Of a stretch of DNA of 5,310 nt, positions 1 through 4,235 are shown one piece after another; the stretch's first letter is position 1, and each line of letters starts with the position of its first letter. The notes beneath the pieces were generated by a model, which made no database searches, was not told where the DNA came from, and was given only the letters and a program-made list of their open reading frames with translations. Location of the stretch: contig JAAYZO010000677.1 of assembly GCA_012514865.1 (NCBI GenBank), forward strand, positions 1-5,310, given 5' to 3'. The stretch is from Lentisphaerota bacterium (GTDB lineage Bacteria > Verrucomicrobiota > Lentisphaeria > Oligosphaerales > JAFGRS01). The position numbers were made by a program, and so were the translations under genes.

Positions 1-49
1 ACGACCTGCGCATTACGAATGCGCTGCTCTACCACTGAGCTACGCTGGC
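1..49 (-). tRNA. tRNA-Thr (anticodon CGT), 3' end cut by window edge
   Basis: Read on the minus strand from position 49, the sequence folds as the first two thirds of a tRNA. The 5' acceptor strand is GCCAGCG (49-43), followed by TA (positions 8-9 of the tRNA). The D arm has stem GCTC/GAGC around AGTGGTA. The anticodon stem GCGCA/TGCGC is perfect (24-20 with 12-8) and closes the seven-base loop TTCGTAA. The anticodon is CGT at 17-15, which reads ACG threonine codons. The variable loop AGGTC and the first T-stem bases follow, and the window then ends, so the T arm, acceptor 3' strand and any CCA are not visible. Identity rests on the anticodon alone. It is transcribed away from all the protein genes in the window. 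Confidence 0.93.
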
Positions 50-85
50 CGACGCCGTGTTGCCGAAGAGCAATCACGGGCGCTC

Positions 86-113
86 ACTATAGAATGGGAA
101 CAGGCCTTGTCAA
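86..113 (-). promoter_or_regulatory. sigma-70-type promoter of the tRNA-Thr gene
   Basis: On the minus strand there is a perfect -35 hexamer TTGACA (113-108), a 16-bp spacer and the -10 hexamer TATAGT (91-86). Transcription would begin near position 79, giving a leader of about 30 nt before the tRNA at 49. The DNA just downstream of the -10 reads GAGCGCC; a GC-rich discriminator like this is typical of stable-RNA promoters under stringent control, which is an inference here. The -35 element lies inside a 15-bp palindrome (103-117, GGCCTTG-T-CAAGGCC). This is the best promoter in the window. Confidence 0.8.
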
Positions 114-232
114 GGCCGTCACCAGGCGCTTTGGCAGCCACGCCGCCGGGCCCGGCAGGGAGATGGATGAGGCGACGAGGCGCGGGGGAAGGGCCGTACG
201 ACCGCGAAGCATGTGAAGAGAGGGGTAGGAGA

Positions 233-306
233 ACCACGGATGGACACCGATGGACACGGATGGGGAGGGGATGCTACCGCAGAGGACGCGGAGGTACGCA
301 GAGGGG
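233..306 (+). repeat. purine-rich repeat blocks, array A
   Basis: Two blocks occur in tandem. At 233-264, 10-bp units of the type ATGGACACCG / ATGGACACGG follow ACCACGG. The same block recurs almost unchanged at 5257-5289. At 276-306, units CGCAGAGGA, CGCGGAGGTA and CGCAGAGGG form a second block that recurs at 2011-2040 and, degenerated, at 5056-5088. The blocks are separated by G/A-rich filler. They encode no plausible protein in any frame. Confidence 0.85.
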
Positions 307-325
307 GAGAGGAGGGGAGTGAAGA

Positions 326-339
326 GGGCGGGTACGCCC
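326..339. repeat. GGGCG-nGTA-CGCCC hairpin, array A copy
   Basis: A 5-bp GC stem (GGGCG 326-330, CGCCC 335-339) closes the loop GGTA. The same hairpin follows the purine-rich blocks in the other two arrays at 2101-2114 (loop CGTA) and 5296-5309 (loop AGTA). The stem is identical in all three and only the first loop base differs. The downstream bases GTGCG and AGACGGT are also shared between the 326 and 2101 copies. Confidence 0.75.
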
Positions 340-386
340 GTGCGTCGGTGCGTCAGGAGACGGTTCGTCTGCGGAGCCGGGAGTGG

Positions 387-473
387 GCGCCACGAGCCGA
401 GTGGCGCTCTCTGGTGTAGCGGCGGCTGTCCCCAGCCGCTCCGTCGGATGTGGCATGCGCATCCCTGCGCATG
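387..473. repeat. three consecutive hairpins in array A
   Basis: Three perfect inverted repeats stand in a row. The first is GCGCCAC (387-393) with GTGGCGC (401-407), loop of 7. The second is GCGGCTG (422-428) with CAGCCGC (433-439), loop TCCC. The third is CATGCGCA (454-461) with TGCGCATG (466-473), loop TCCC. The second recurs at 1932-1949 with loop TTCC, and the third at 2203-2222 with loop TCCC and one G-T pair. No T-tract follows any of them, so they are not classical terminators. Confidence 0.8.
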
Positions 474-498
474 TTACCTGGCGCGGCCCGCGGCGGCG

Positions 499-543
499 CC
501 GTCCACTCCGTCCACTCTGTCCACAATGTCCACACCGTCCACC
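499..543. repeat. 9-bp tandem repeat, unit nnGTCCACn, five units
   Basis: Five exact 9-bp periods run CCGTCCACT, CCGTCCACT, CTGTCCACA, ATGTCCACA, CCGTCCACC. The GTCCA core is invariant and the flanking bases drift. A homologous array sits at 2246-2291. The central pair of units is identical in both arrays, so the copies share an origin rather than expanding independently from nothing. The period is a multiple of three, so translated frames look like Val-His-x or Val-Asp-x repeats; this is a by-product and not evidence of coding. Confidence 0.88.
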
Positions 544-583
544 TTCCCGCCGCCGCCGCCGCTGCCGCGCTCCCGCAGAGTGG

Positions 584-602
584 CACAGGCGTCTCGCCTG
601 TG
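584..602. repeat. 8-bp perfect hairpin between CCG runs
   Basis: CACAGGCG (584-591) pairs perfectly with CGCCTGTG (595-602) around a TCT loop. The hairpin is flanked by CCG-repeat tracts (about 546-560 and 606-620). The corresponding place in array B (about 2292-2312) has one short CCG run and no hairpin. That makes this a separable module of roughly 65-70 bp. Confidence 0.78.
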
Positions 603-635
603 GTGGCGGCGCCGCCGCCGTACCCGCCCGGGATC

Positions 636-680
636 GCCACTCTCCCGAGTGGCTCCCCGCCTGCCAATCAGGAGATTGGC
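636..680. repeat. two adjacent 7-bp hairpins
   Basis: GCCACTC (636-642) pairs with GAGTGGC (647-653) around loop TCCC. GCCAATC (663-669) pairs with GATTGGC (674-680) around loop AGGA. The first recurs at 2317-2334 with one internal mismatch and the same loop. The second is seen once. A weaker 5-bp hairpin (GCACC / GGTGC, 681-693) abuts it. Confidence 0.76.
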
Positions 681-697
681 GCACCCGGGGTGCCCCG

Positions 698-724
698 GAC
701 ACAGGGGACTCAGGGGACACATGG
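698..724. repeat. 9-bp tandem repeat, three units
   Basis: Units GACACAGGG, GACTCAGGG and GACACATGG follow each other without spacing. The design of three 9-bp units matches the blocks at 1972-1998, 2061-2087, 5111-5137 and 5211-5237, although the unit sequence differs. Confidence 0.75.
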
Positions 725-747
725 CGGATAGTCGGCGGTCTCTCTCA

Positions 748-780
748 GAGTCCGGAGTCCGGAGTCCGGAGTCAGTAGTC
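748..780. repeat. 7-bp tandem repeat, unit GAGTCCG
   Basis: Three perfect GAGTCCG units (748-768) are followed by GAGTCAG and a partial TAGTC. The period of 7 is not a multiple of three, so in any one frame the repeat is read in shifting phases, which argues against coding. Confidence 0.85.
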
Positions 781-832
781 CCGTGGTCCTTCCCCCTTCC
801 CTCATCCGTGGGCTCTCTTCCCCTCCATCGCT

Positions 833-867
833 GGACGTTGGGCGTTGAGCGTTCAGCGTTGAGCGTT
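833..867. repeat. 7-bp tandem repeat, consensus GnGCGTT, five units
   Basis: Units run GGACGTT, GGGCGTT, GAGCGTT, CAGCGTT, GAGCGTT. The first four recur identically at 949-976, so this is one ordered repeat word present twice 116 bp apart, not independent slippage. Confidence 0.87.
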
Positions 868-880
868 CCCGCCGCCGTCC

Positions 881-930
881 CCTGTCGATCCCTATCGATC
901 CCTATCGATCCCTGTCGACTCCTGCCGTCC
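881..930. repeat. 10-bp tandem repeat, unit CCTATCGATC, five units
   Basis: Units run CCTGTCGATC, CCTATCGATC, CCTATCGATC, CCTGTCGACT, CCTGCCGTCC; the last two are degenerate. The array lies between the two copies of the 7-bp GnGCGTT repeat. Confidence 0.87.
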
Positions 931-948
931 CCGGCACACGTCGCCCTT

Positions 949-976
949 GGACGTTGGGCGTTGAGCGTTCAGCGTT
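949..976. repeat. second copy of the GnGCGTT 7-bp repeat, four units
   Basis: Units GGACGTT, GGGCGTT, GAGCGTT and CAGCGTT match the first four of the copy at 833-860 in sequence and order. After them both copies meet a short pyrimidine run. Confidence 0.87.
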
Positions 977-1046
977 TCCTCTTCCGCCGCCTCGGCAGCC
1001 GCAGCCCCGTCCCTCCACCCTTCCATCACGCCAAGTCGTCAGTGCT

Positions 1047-1065
1047 GCGCCGGGCTGTCCGGCGC
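1047..1065. repeat. 7-bp perfect hairpin upstream of the membrane-protein gene
   Basis: GCGCCGG (1047-1053) pairs with CCGGCGC (1059-1065) around GCTGT. It has no T-tract and stands 115 bp before the start codon at 1180. It may be another interspersed hairpin module or a regulatory inverted repeat; the sequence does not decide between them. Confidence 0.55.
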
Positions 1066-1179
1066 TCGCAAGTGCCACGGCCGGTGCTATGGTGGGCGGG
1101 TTTGTCTCCGGCACCATCGTCCAGTCCGGCCCGGCGTCGTTGGACGCGGGCCGTGTCGACTCGGGCAGAAAGGAAGCCC

Positions 1180-1914
1180 ATGTCACATGCGATCTGGGCA
1201 CTCGTCGCGGCGTTGCTGTTCGCCGTCGGCGCGGCTCTGGGTATGAGGCGTCGTCGTCCGGCTTGCGCGCCTGCCGCGGCGGTGCCGCCGAAGCAGGCGC
1301 CTGCACCCAGTCCTGCCTCGGCAGCGCCGGCGCCGGCGGCCAGTCCTGCGCCGGCAGCGACCCCCCGTTCTGCCGCTGGCGCAGCGGGCAAGGGCGCCAC
1401 CCCCGCGGCCCGGGCTGCGGCGAAGCCGGCCCCGGCAGTGGCGGTGGCGGCCGAGCCTGCCGCGGCGCCGGCGCCGGCCGCCGACGAGACCCCGACGACC
1501 GTCACCGAGTGCGTGCTCAGCATGAGCATCTCCTGTGAAGAGTACATCCTGCAGAACCTCTCCCAGATGGCCGGGGCGCCCCTCCCGGCGGACCAGCGCG
1601 AGACCCTCCGACGGCTCGTCGAGGAGACTGACGACAAGCTGGCGCGTCTGCGCGCCGCCCGTCGCCGCCACCGCGGCGAGGAGCTGGTGCGGCTCTCGTG
1701 GGGGCAGCTTCCCGAGGTCGACCTCCCGGTCGTCCAGGCCAACGCCGGCGTCGAGCAGGTGCGCAGTCACGCCATCCGCCAGACGGAGGTCATGATCGAC
1801 TTCTACCGCAAGGTCGCTGCCACCGTGCAGCGGCCCTCGCTGAAGAGCCTCCTGGTGAACCTCGCCCTCGACGGGCAGCGCCACCTGGCCGTGATCGGCC
1901 AGACCGCCGCCTGA
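1180..1914 (+). CDS. Membrane-anchored Ala/Pro-linker protein with helical, possibly ferritin-like C-terminus
   Basis: I do not recognise the family of this 244-aa protein. Residues 4-22 form one hydrophobic segment followed directly by RRRR (23-26). By the positive-inside rule this suggests a membrane anchor with the C-terminal part in the cytoplasm. Residues 27-105 are an Ala/Pro-rich, probably disordered linker. Residues 110-240 are predicted helical and charged. The last stretch (193-240) has the spacing of a rubrerythrin-type helix pair: an Ala-Ile...Glu203...Phe-Tyr helix, Pro219, then Leu-x3-Ala-x-Asp231-x3-His235-Leu. The usual ExxH second metal site is incomplete, and only half a four-helix bundle shows, so the resemblance is tentative. 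The ATG at 1180 is chosen because AAAGGAAG stands 5-8 bp upstream and the hydrophobic segment starts there. The frame stays open to 250, but those 310 codons only translate repeats. It is monocistronic, with repeats on both sides. Confidence 0.72.
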   Translation: MSHAIWALVAALLFAVGAALGMRRRRPACAPAAAVPPKQAPAPSPASAAPAPAASPAPAATPRSAAGAAGKGATPAARAAAKPAPAVAVAAEPAAAPAPAADETPTTVTECVLSMSISCEEYILQNLSQMAGAPLPADQRETLRRLVEETDDKLARLRAARRRHRGEELVRLSWGQLPEVDLPVVQANAGVEQVRSHAIRQTEVMIDFYRKVAATVQRPSLKSLLVNLALDGQRHLAVIGQTAA

Positions 1915-1931
1915 CGCCCTGTCGTGTGGCG

Positions 1932-1949
1932 GCGGCTGTTCCCAGCCGC
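1932..1949. repeat. GCGGCTG hairpin just after the 1180-1914 gene
   Basis: GCGGCTG (1932-1938) pairs with CAGCCGC (1943-1949) around TTCC. With its flanks (GTGTGGCGGCGGCTG...CCAGCCGCTCCG) it is a clear copy of the module at 415-443. It begins 18 bp after the stop codon, so it could slow or stop transcription, but no T-run follows and the same sequence occurs elsewhere away from gene ends. Confidence 0.78.
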
Positions 1950-1970
1950 TCCGGGGGAGGGGCACTCAAC

Positions 1971-2088
1971 CGCGAATGGAGCGAATTGTGCGAAAGGGAG
2001 AGGGAATTCCACCGCAGAGGACGCGGAGTAACGCAGAGGGGGAGCGGGAGGGGAGTTAACCACGAAAGGCACGAGAGGCACGAAAGGG
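1971..2088 (+). repeat. purine-rich repeat blocks, array B
   Basis: There are three blocks. At 1972-1998, three 9-bp units run GCGAATGGA, GCGAATTGT, GCGAAAGGG. At 2011-2040 is the CCGCAGAGGACGCGGAG block, differing from 276-306 by a few bases. At 2056-2088, GTTAAC leads into the 9-bp units CACGAAAGG, CACGAGAGG, CACGAAAGG. G/A-rich filler separates them. Purines dominate the plus strand, as in arrays A and C. Confidence 0.85.
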
Positions 2089-2100
2089 AAGAGGGGGAGA

Positions 2101-2222
2101 GGGCGCGTACGCCCGTGCGCCGATGCGCCGGCAGACGGTGCGCTGATGGGACTCCCGGACTCCGGGCTCCTCCGGCGACGACGGTCGCCGGAGGGGATGT
2201 GGCGTGCGCATCCCTGCGCATG
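2101..2222. repeat. hairpin cluster, array B
   Basis: Four inverted repeats follow one another. GGGCG-CGTA-CGCCC (2101-2114) is the copy of 326-339. CCCGG-ACT-CCGGG spans 2154-2166. CCTCCGGCGAC (2169-2179) pairs over 11 perfect base pairs with GTCGCCGGAGG (2184-2194) around GACG, the strongest hairpin in the window. CGTGCGCA (2203-2210) pairs with TGCGCATG (2215-2222) around TCCC with one G-T pair, and is the copy of 454-473. The 11-bp hairpin has no counterpart in array A. All lie in the 5' region of the kinase operon. Confidence 0.8.
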
Positions 2223-2245
2223 GCTTCCTGCTCCGGTCTTCGGCG

Positions 2246-2291
2246 CCGTCCACCTCCGTCCATCCTGTCCACAATGTCCACCCCGTCCACA
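2246..2291. repeat. 9-bp tandem repeat with GTCCA core, array B copy
   Basis: GTCCA cores stand at 2248, 2258, 2267, 2276 and 2285, so the spacing is 9 bp except for one 10-bp step between the first two. The middle units CTGTCCACA-ATGTCCA match 517-532 exactly. The same CGCCGTCCAC lead-in and CTCCCGCCGCCGCC-type exit are shared with array A, apart from single-base changes. Confidence 0.85.
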
Positions 2292-2316
2292 CTCCCGCCG
2301 CCGCCCCTCTGGGATC

Positions 2317-2334
2317 GCCACACTCCCGAGTGGC
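2317..2334. repeat. GCCACTC hairpin, array B copy
   Basis: GCCACAC (2317-2323) pairs with GAGTGGC (2328-2334) around loop TCCC with one A-A mismatch. It corresponds to the perfect hairpin at 636-653, including the flanking GGGATC and CTCC. It ends 82 bp before the kinase start codon. Confidence 0.75.
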
Positions 2335-2416
2335 TCCGGCGACTGGAGTCGGCCGGGGTGGCGGCTATGGTACGCGCCGTGCGCGAAGCTCCCTCCTGGA
2401 AAGGCTCGTGGCGCCT

Positions 2417-3475
2417 ATGTCAGACGCGATCCTCGCGGTGGATGCCGGCGGCTCGAAGTGCGATGCGGTCCTGATCGACCTTGCCGGTCGACTGCTCGGC
2501 CATGGCACCTGTCGCCAGCCAGGCCTCGGCGGTCGGACGCCCAAGGCCATTGCCGCGGCCGTCGGGCAGGCCCTCGTCACCGCCGATTTTGACACCCTGT
2601 ACCTGGTCGGCCTCTGGAACGCCGCCGACTGGGCCGGCGCCGATGGCACCCGCCCGCGGCGCTGCGAGATGGTCCCCTGGAGCGAGCCCAGCACGGCCCT
2701 GGCTCAGGTCGGGCTCGAGGTCGGCTGCGTCCTCCTGGCCGGCACCGGCGCCTTCGCCCATGCCCGCCTCGCCGACGGCCGCACCTGCCACCTCGACGGC
2801 TTCGGGCCCCTCCTCGGCGACTTCGGCGGCGGCTACCACGTCGGCCGGCTGGCGCTGAATGCGGTGGTTCGTTCCGACTGGCACCCGCGCCATCGCACCA
2901 TCCTGCGCGAGCGCATCCTGGAGCGCTTCGGCGTGGCGGCACCGGTGGGCCTCATCGGCCTCGACCTCTTCGGTAAGGACCGCTCGGTCGTCGCCGCCCT
3001 GGCGCATCTGGTCAACGACGAGGCCGAGCACGGCGACGCCGTGGCGCGGTCGATCCTCATCGAGGCGGCCGGGGCTTTGGCGGAGACCTTCGGCGACCTG
3101 GTCGCGGTCATGGACCTCGCCGCTGCCGACCTGACCGTGGTCGGCACCGGCAGCCTCATCCGCTGTTCCGACCTCTACTGGCAGACGCTCGTCGGCCATA
3201 TCGCTGCCATGGCGCCGCGCCTGCGGCCGTGCCGGCCGCGTCAGCCACCGGTGGTCGGCCTGGCCACGCTCGGCCTGCGCCAGGCCCTCGGGCCGTCGGC
3301 CGGACCGGCCATCGAGGCCCTTCGACAGGTCGCCCTGCCGCCGCCGGCCGCTGCCGGCGCGGCGCCTGGCTCGGCCGCCACCCAGCCGATGCCGTGGGTG
3401 CCTGCCAGCCCGGTGGAATGGGCCGGCAGCCGCGCCACCGGAGCCGCCCGCACCGCCACCACCGAGAATGCCTGA
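2417..3475 (+). CDS. BadF/BadG/BcrA/BcrD-type N-acetyl-hexosamine kinase homologue
   Basis: This 352-aa cytoplasmic protein belongs to the ASKHA kinases (BadF/BadG family), whose sugar-kinase branch phosphorylates GlcNAc, MurNAc or similar sugars with ATP. The phosphate-1 loop is VDAGGSK (8-14, Asp9). Phosphate-2 is LLAGTGAF (106-113). The family motif LGDFGGGYHVG spans 133-143. The adenosine motif is VVGTGS (241-246). The C-terminal hallmark PPVVGLATLGLRQA spans 277-290. Two oddities stand out. Where relatives usually carry Asn-Asp-Ala, with the Asp as catalytic base, this protein reads WSEPSTAL (88-95), giving Glu90. A Pro/Ala-rich tail (about 307-352) extends beyond the fold. ATG 2417 is chosen because DAILAVDAGG starts the fold; GGAAAGG lies about 12 bp upstream, a little far, and GTG at 2408 is an alternative. 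It is the first gene of a three-gene operon. The substrate is inferred from family and neighbours. Confidence 0.85.
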   Translation: MSDAILAVDAGGSKCDAVLIDLAGRLLGHGTCRQPGLGGRTPKAIAAAVGQALVTADFDTLYLVGLWNAADWAGADGTRPRRCEMVPWSEPSTALAQVGLEVGCVLLAGTGAFAHARLADGRTCHLDGFGPLLGDFGGGYHVGRLALNAVVRSDWHPRHRTILRERILERFGVAAPVGLIGLDLFGKDRSVVAALAHLVNDEAEHGDAVARSILIEAAGALAETFGDLVAVMDLAAADLTVVGTGSLIRCSDLYWQTLVGHIAAMAPRLRPCRPRQPPVVGLATLGLRQALGPSAGPAIEALRQVALPPPAAAGAAPGSAATQPMPWVPASPVEWAGSRATGAARTATTENA

Positions 3476-3480
3476 ACCTC

Positions 3481-3486
3481 AAGGAG
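3481..3486 (+). promoter_or_regulatory. ribosome binding site deciding the first SIS gene start
   Basis: AAGGAG stands five bases before the ATG at 3492. An in-frame ATG at 3468, overlapping the end of the kinase gene, has no such site, so the start at 3492 is preferred. Confidence 0.85.
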
Positions 3487-3491
3487 ATTCC

Positions 3492-4232
3492 ATGGACGTC
3501 ATCCCGCGCTACACCCAGGCCGCCCGCGAGGTTATCGCCTTCCTCGAGACCACGCAGCACGACGCCATCACCGCCGCCGCCAAGGTCGTCGTCAAGGCCC
3601 TCCAGAACGGCGGCACCGTGCACTGCTCCGAAATCGGCCATGGCACCCAGGGTGACTTCATCGGCCGCGCCGGCGGGCTCCTCGCGGTGCAGCCCTTCAC
3701 CTACGCCTTCTCGGTCAACAGCCCGATGCCCGAGTGCCGCCGCAAAGCCCACCCGGCCGACCCCGATGCCGACCTCCACCGCGTCCGCGCCGCTCTCGAC
3801 CACAGCGCCCTCCGCGCCGGCGATGTCATGCTCGTCGCCTCGGTCTCCGGTCGCAACCGCGCCCCGATCGAGCTGGCCCTGGCCTGCCGCGAGCGCGGCA
3901 TCCGCGTCATCGCCTTCACCTCCATGGCCTACACCGTGAAGGTCGCCTCGCTGCATCCCACCGGCAAACGCCTCTTCGAGGCCGCCGAGCTGGTCATCGA
4001 CTGCGGCGCGCCCTACGGCGATGCCGGCGTCGAGGTCCCCGGCTATGACATCCCGCTCATCCCCCTCTCCGGACTCGGCATGCTCACGGCCGGCTGGATG
4101 CTCTGGGGAACCGTCATGGAGATGATGGCCGCCGCCGGCACGCCCGCCAGTGTCTTCCGCAGCCTCAACAGCGAGGGCGGCACCGCCTTCAACGACGAGA
4201 GCCGCAAGCGCTACAACGAGAAGGGGTACTGA
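3492..4232 (+). CDS. SIS-domain sugar-phosphate protein, diverged UPF0309-like copy (SIS A)
   Basis: This 246-aa protein has a single SIS domain, the fold that binds phosphosugars in isomerases, deaminases, etherases and regulators. An N-terminal helix (1-40) with Thr20-Thr21-Gln precedes GGTVHCSEIGHG (40-51). The phosphate-binding segment is SVSGRN (117-122), followed by APIELAL. HPTGKRLFEAAELVIDCGAPYGDAGVEV (155-182) and a C-terminal NSEGG...FND (226-235) match the next gene at corresponding positions. It differs from that paralogue between His50 and Arg59: the two-glutamate helix (AEE) is replaced by a segment two residues shorter, leaving Asp55 as the only nearby acid. The segment 69-95 is also unlike the paralogue. 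It starts 16 bp after the kinase stop. It may have a different substrate, or be the non-catalytic or substrate-shaping subunit of a mixed complex. The exact reaction is unknown. Confidence 0.85.
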   Translation: MDVIPRYTQAAREVIAFLETTQHDAITAAAKVVVKALQNGGTVHCSEIGHGTQGDFIGRAGGLLAVQPFTYAFSVNSPMPECRRKAHPADPDADLHRVRAALDHSALRAGDVMLVASVSGRNRAPIELALACRERGIRVIAFTSMAYTVKVASLHPTGKRLFEAAELVIDCGAPYGDAGVEVPGYDIPLIPLSGLGMLTAGWMLWGTVMEMMAAAGTPASVFRSLNSEGGTAFNDESRKRYNEKGY

Positions 4233-4235
4233 ACC

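Larger units (their letters stand above)
50..1179. other. 1.1-kb gene-free region made largely of short repeats and hairpins
   Basis: I find no credible gene here. Positions 118-232 show nothing recognisable. Positions 233-364 are purine-rich repeat blocks. From 387 to 680 there is a run of hairpins interrupted by a 9-bp tandem repeat. From 698 to 976 there are 7-, 9- and 10-bp tandem repeats. From 980 to 1179 I see one hairpin (1047-1065) and otherwise ordinary GC-rich spacer that must hold the promoter of the downstream gene. Open frames crossing the region translate the repeats into low-complexity peptides and are not believable coding sequence. Confidence 0.8.

Noticed and set aside
499..543. 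CRISPR-like array
   Set aside because: Units are 9 bp with no spacers; none of the repeats here has the repeat-spacer layout or nearby cas genes.
1085..1093. Extended -10 (TGCTATGGT) promoter for the 1180 gene
   Set aside because: The -10 is partial and no -35 match exists at the right distance; too weak to annotate.
250..1179. Upstream extension of the 1180 gene to a 554-aa protein
   Set aside because: The extension translates tandem repeats and hairpins; a ribosome site and a membrane segment start at 1180.
1183..1965. Minus-strand frames opposite the 1180-1914 gene
   Set aside because: Arg/Gly/Ala-rich shadow translations of GC-rich DNA, without ribosome sites or recognisable motifs.
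2204..2416. Upstream extension of the kinase to 423 aa
   Set aside because: It starts inside a duplicated hairpin and runs through the GTCCA repeat; the kinase fold begins at residue 1 of the 2417 start.
3468..3491. Earlier start for the first SIS gene
   Set aside because: It has no ribosome site and overlaps the kinase end, while AAGGAG sits at the right distance from 3492.
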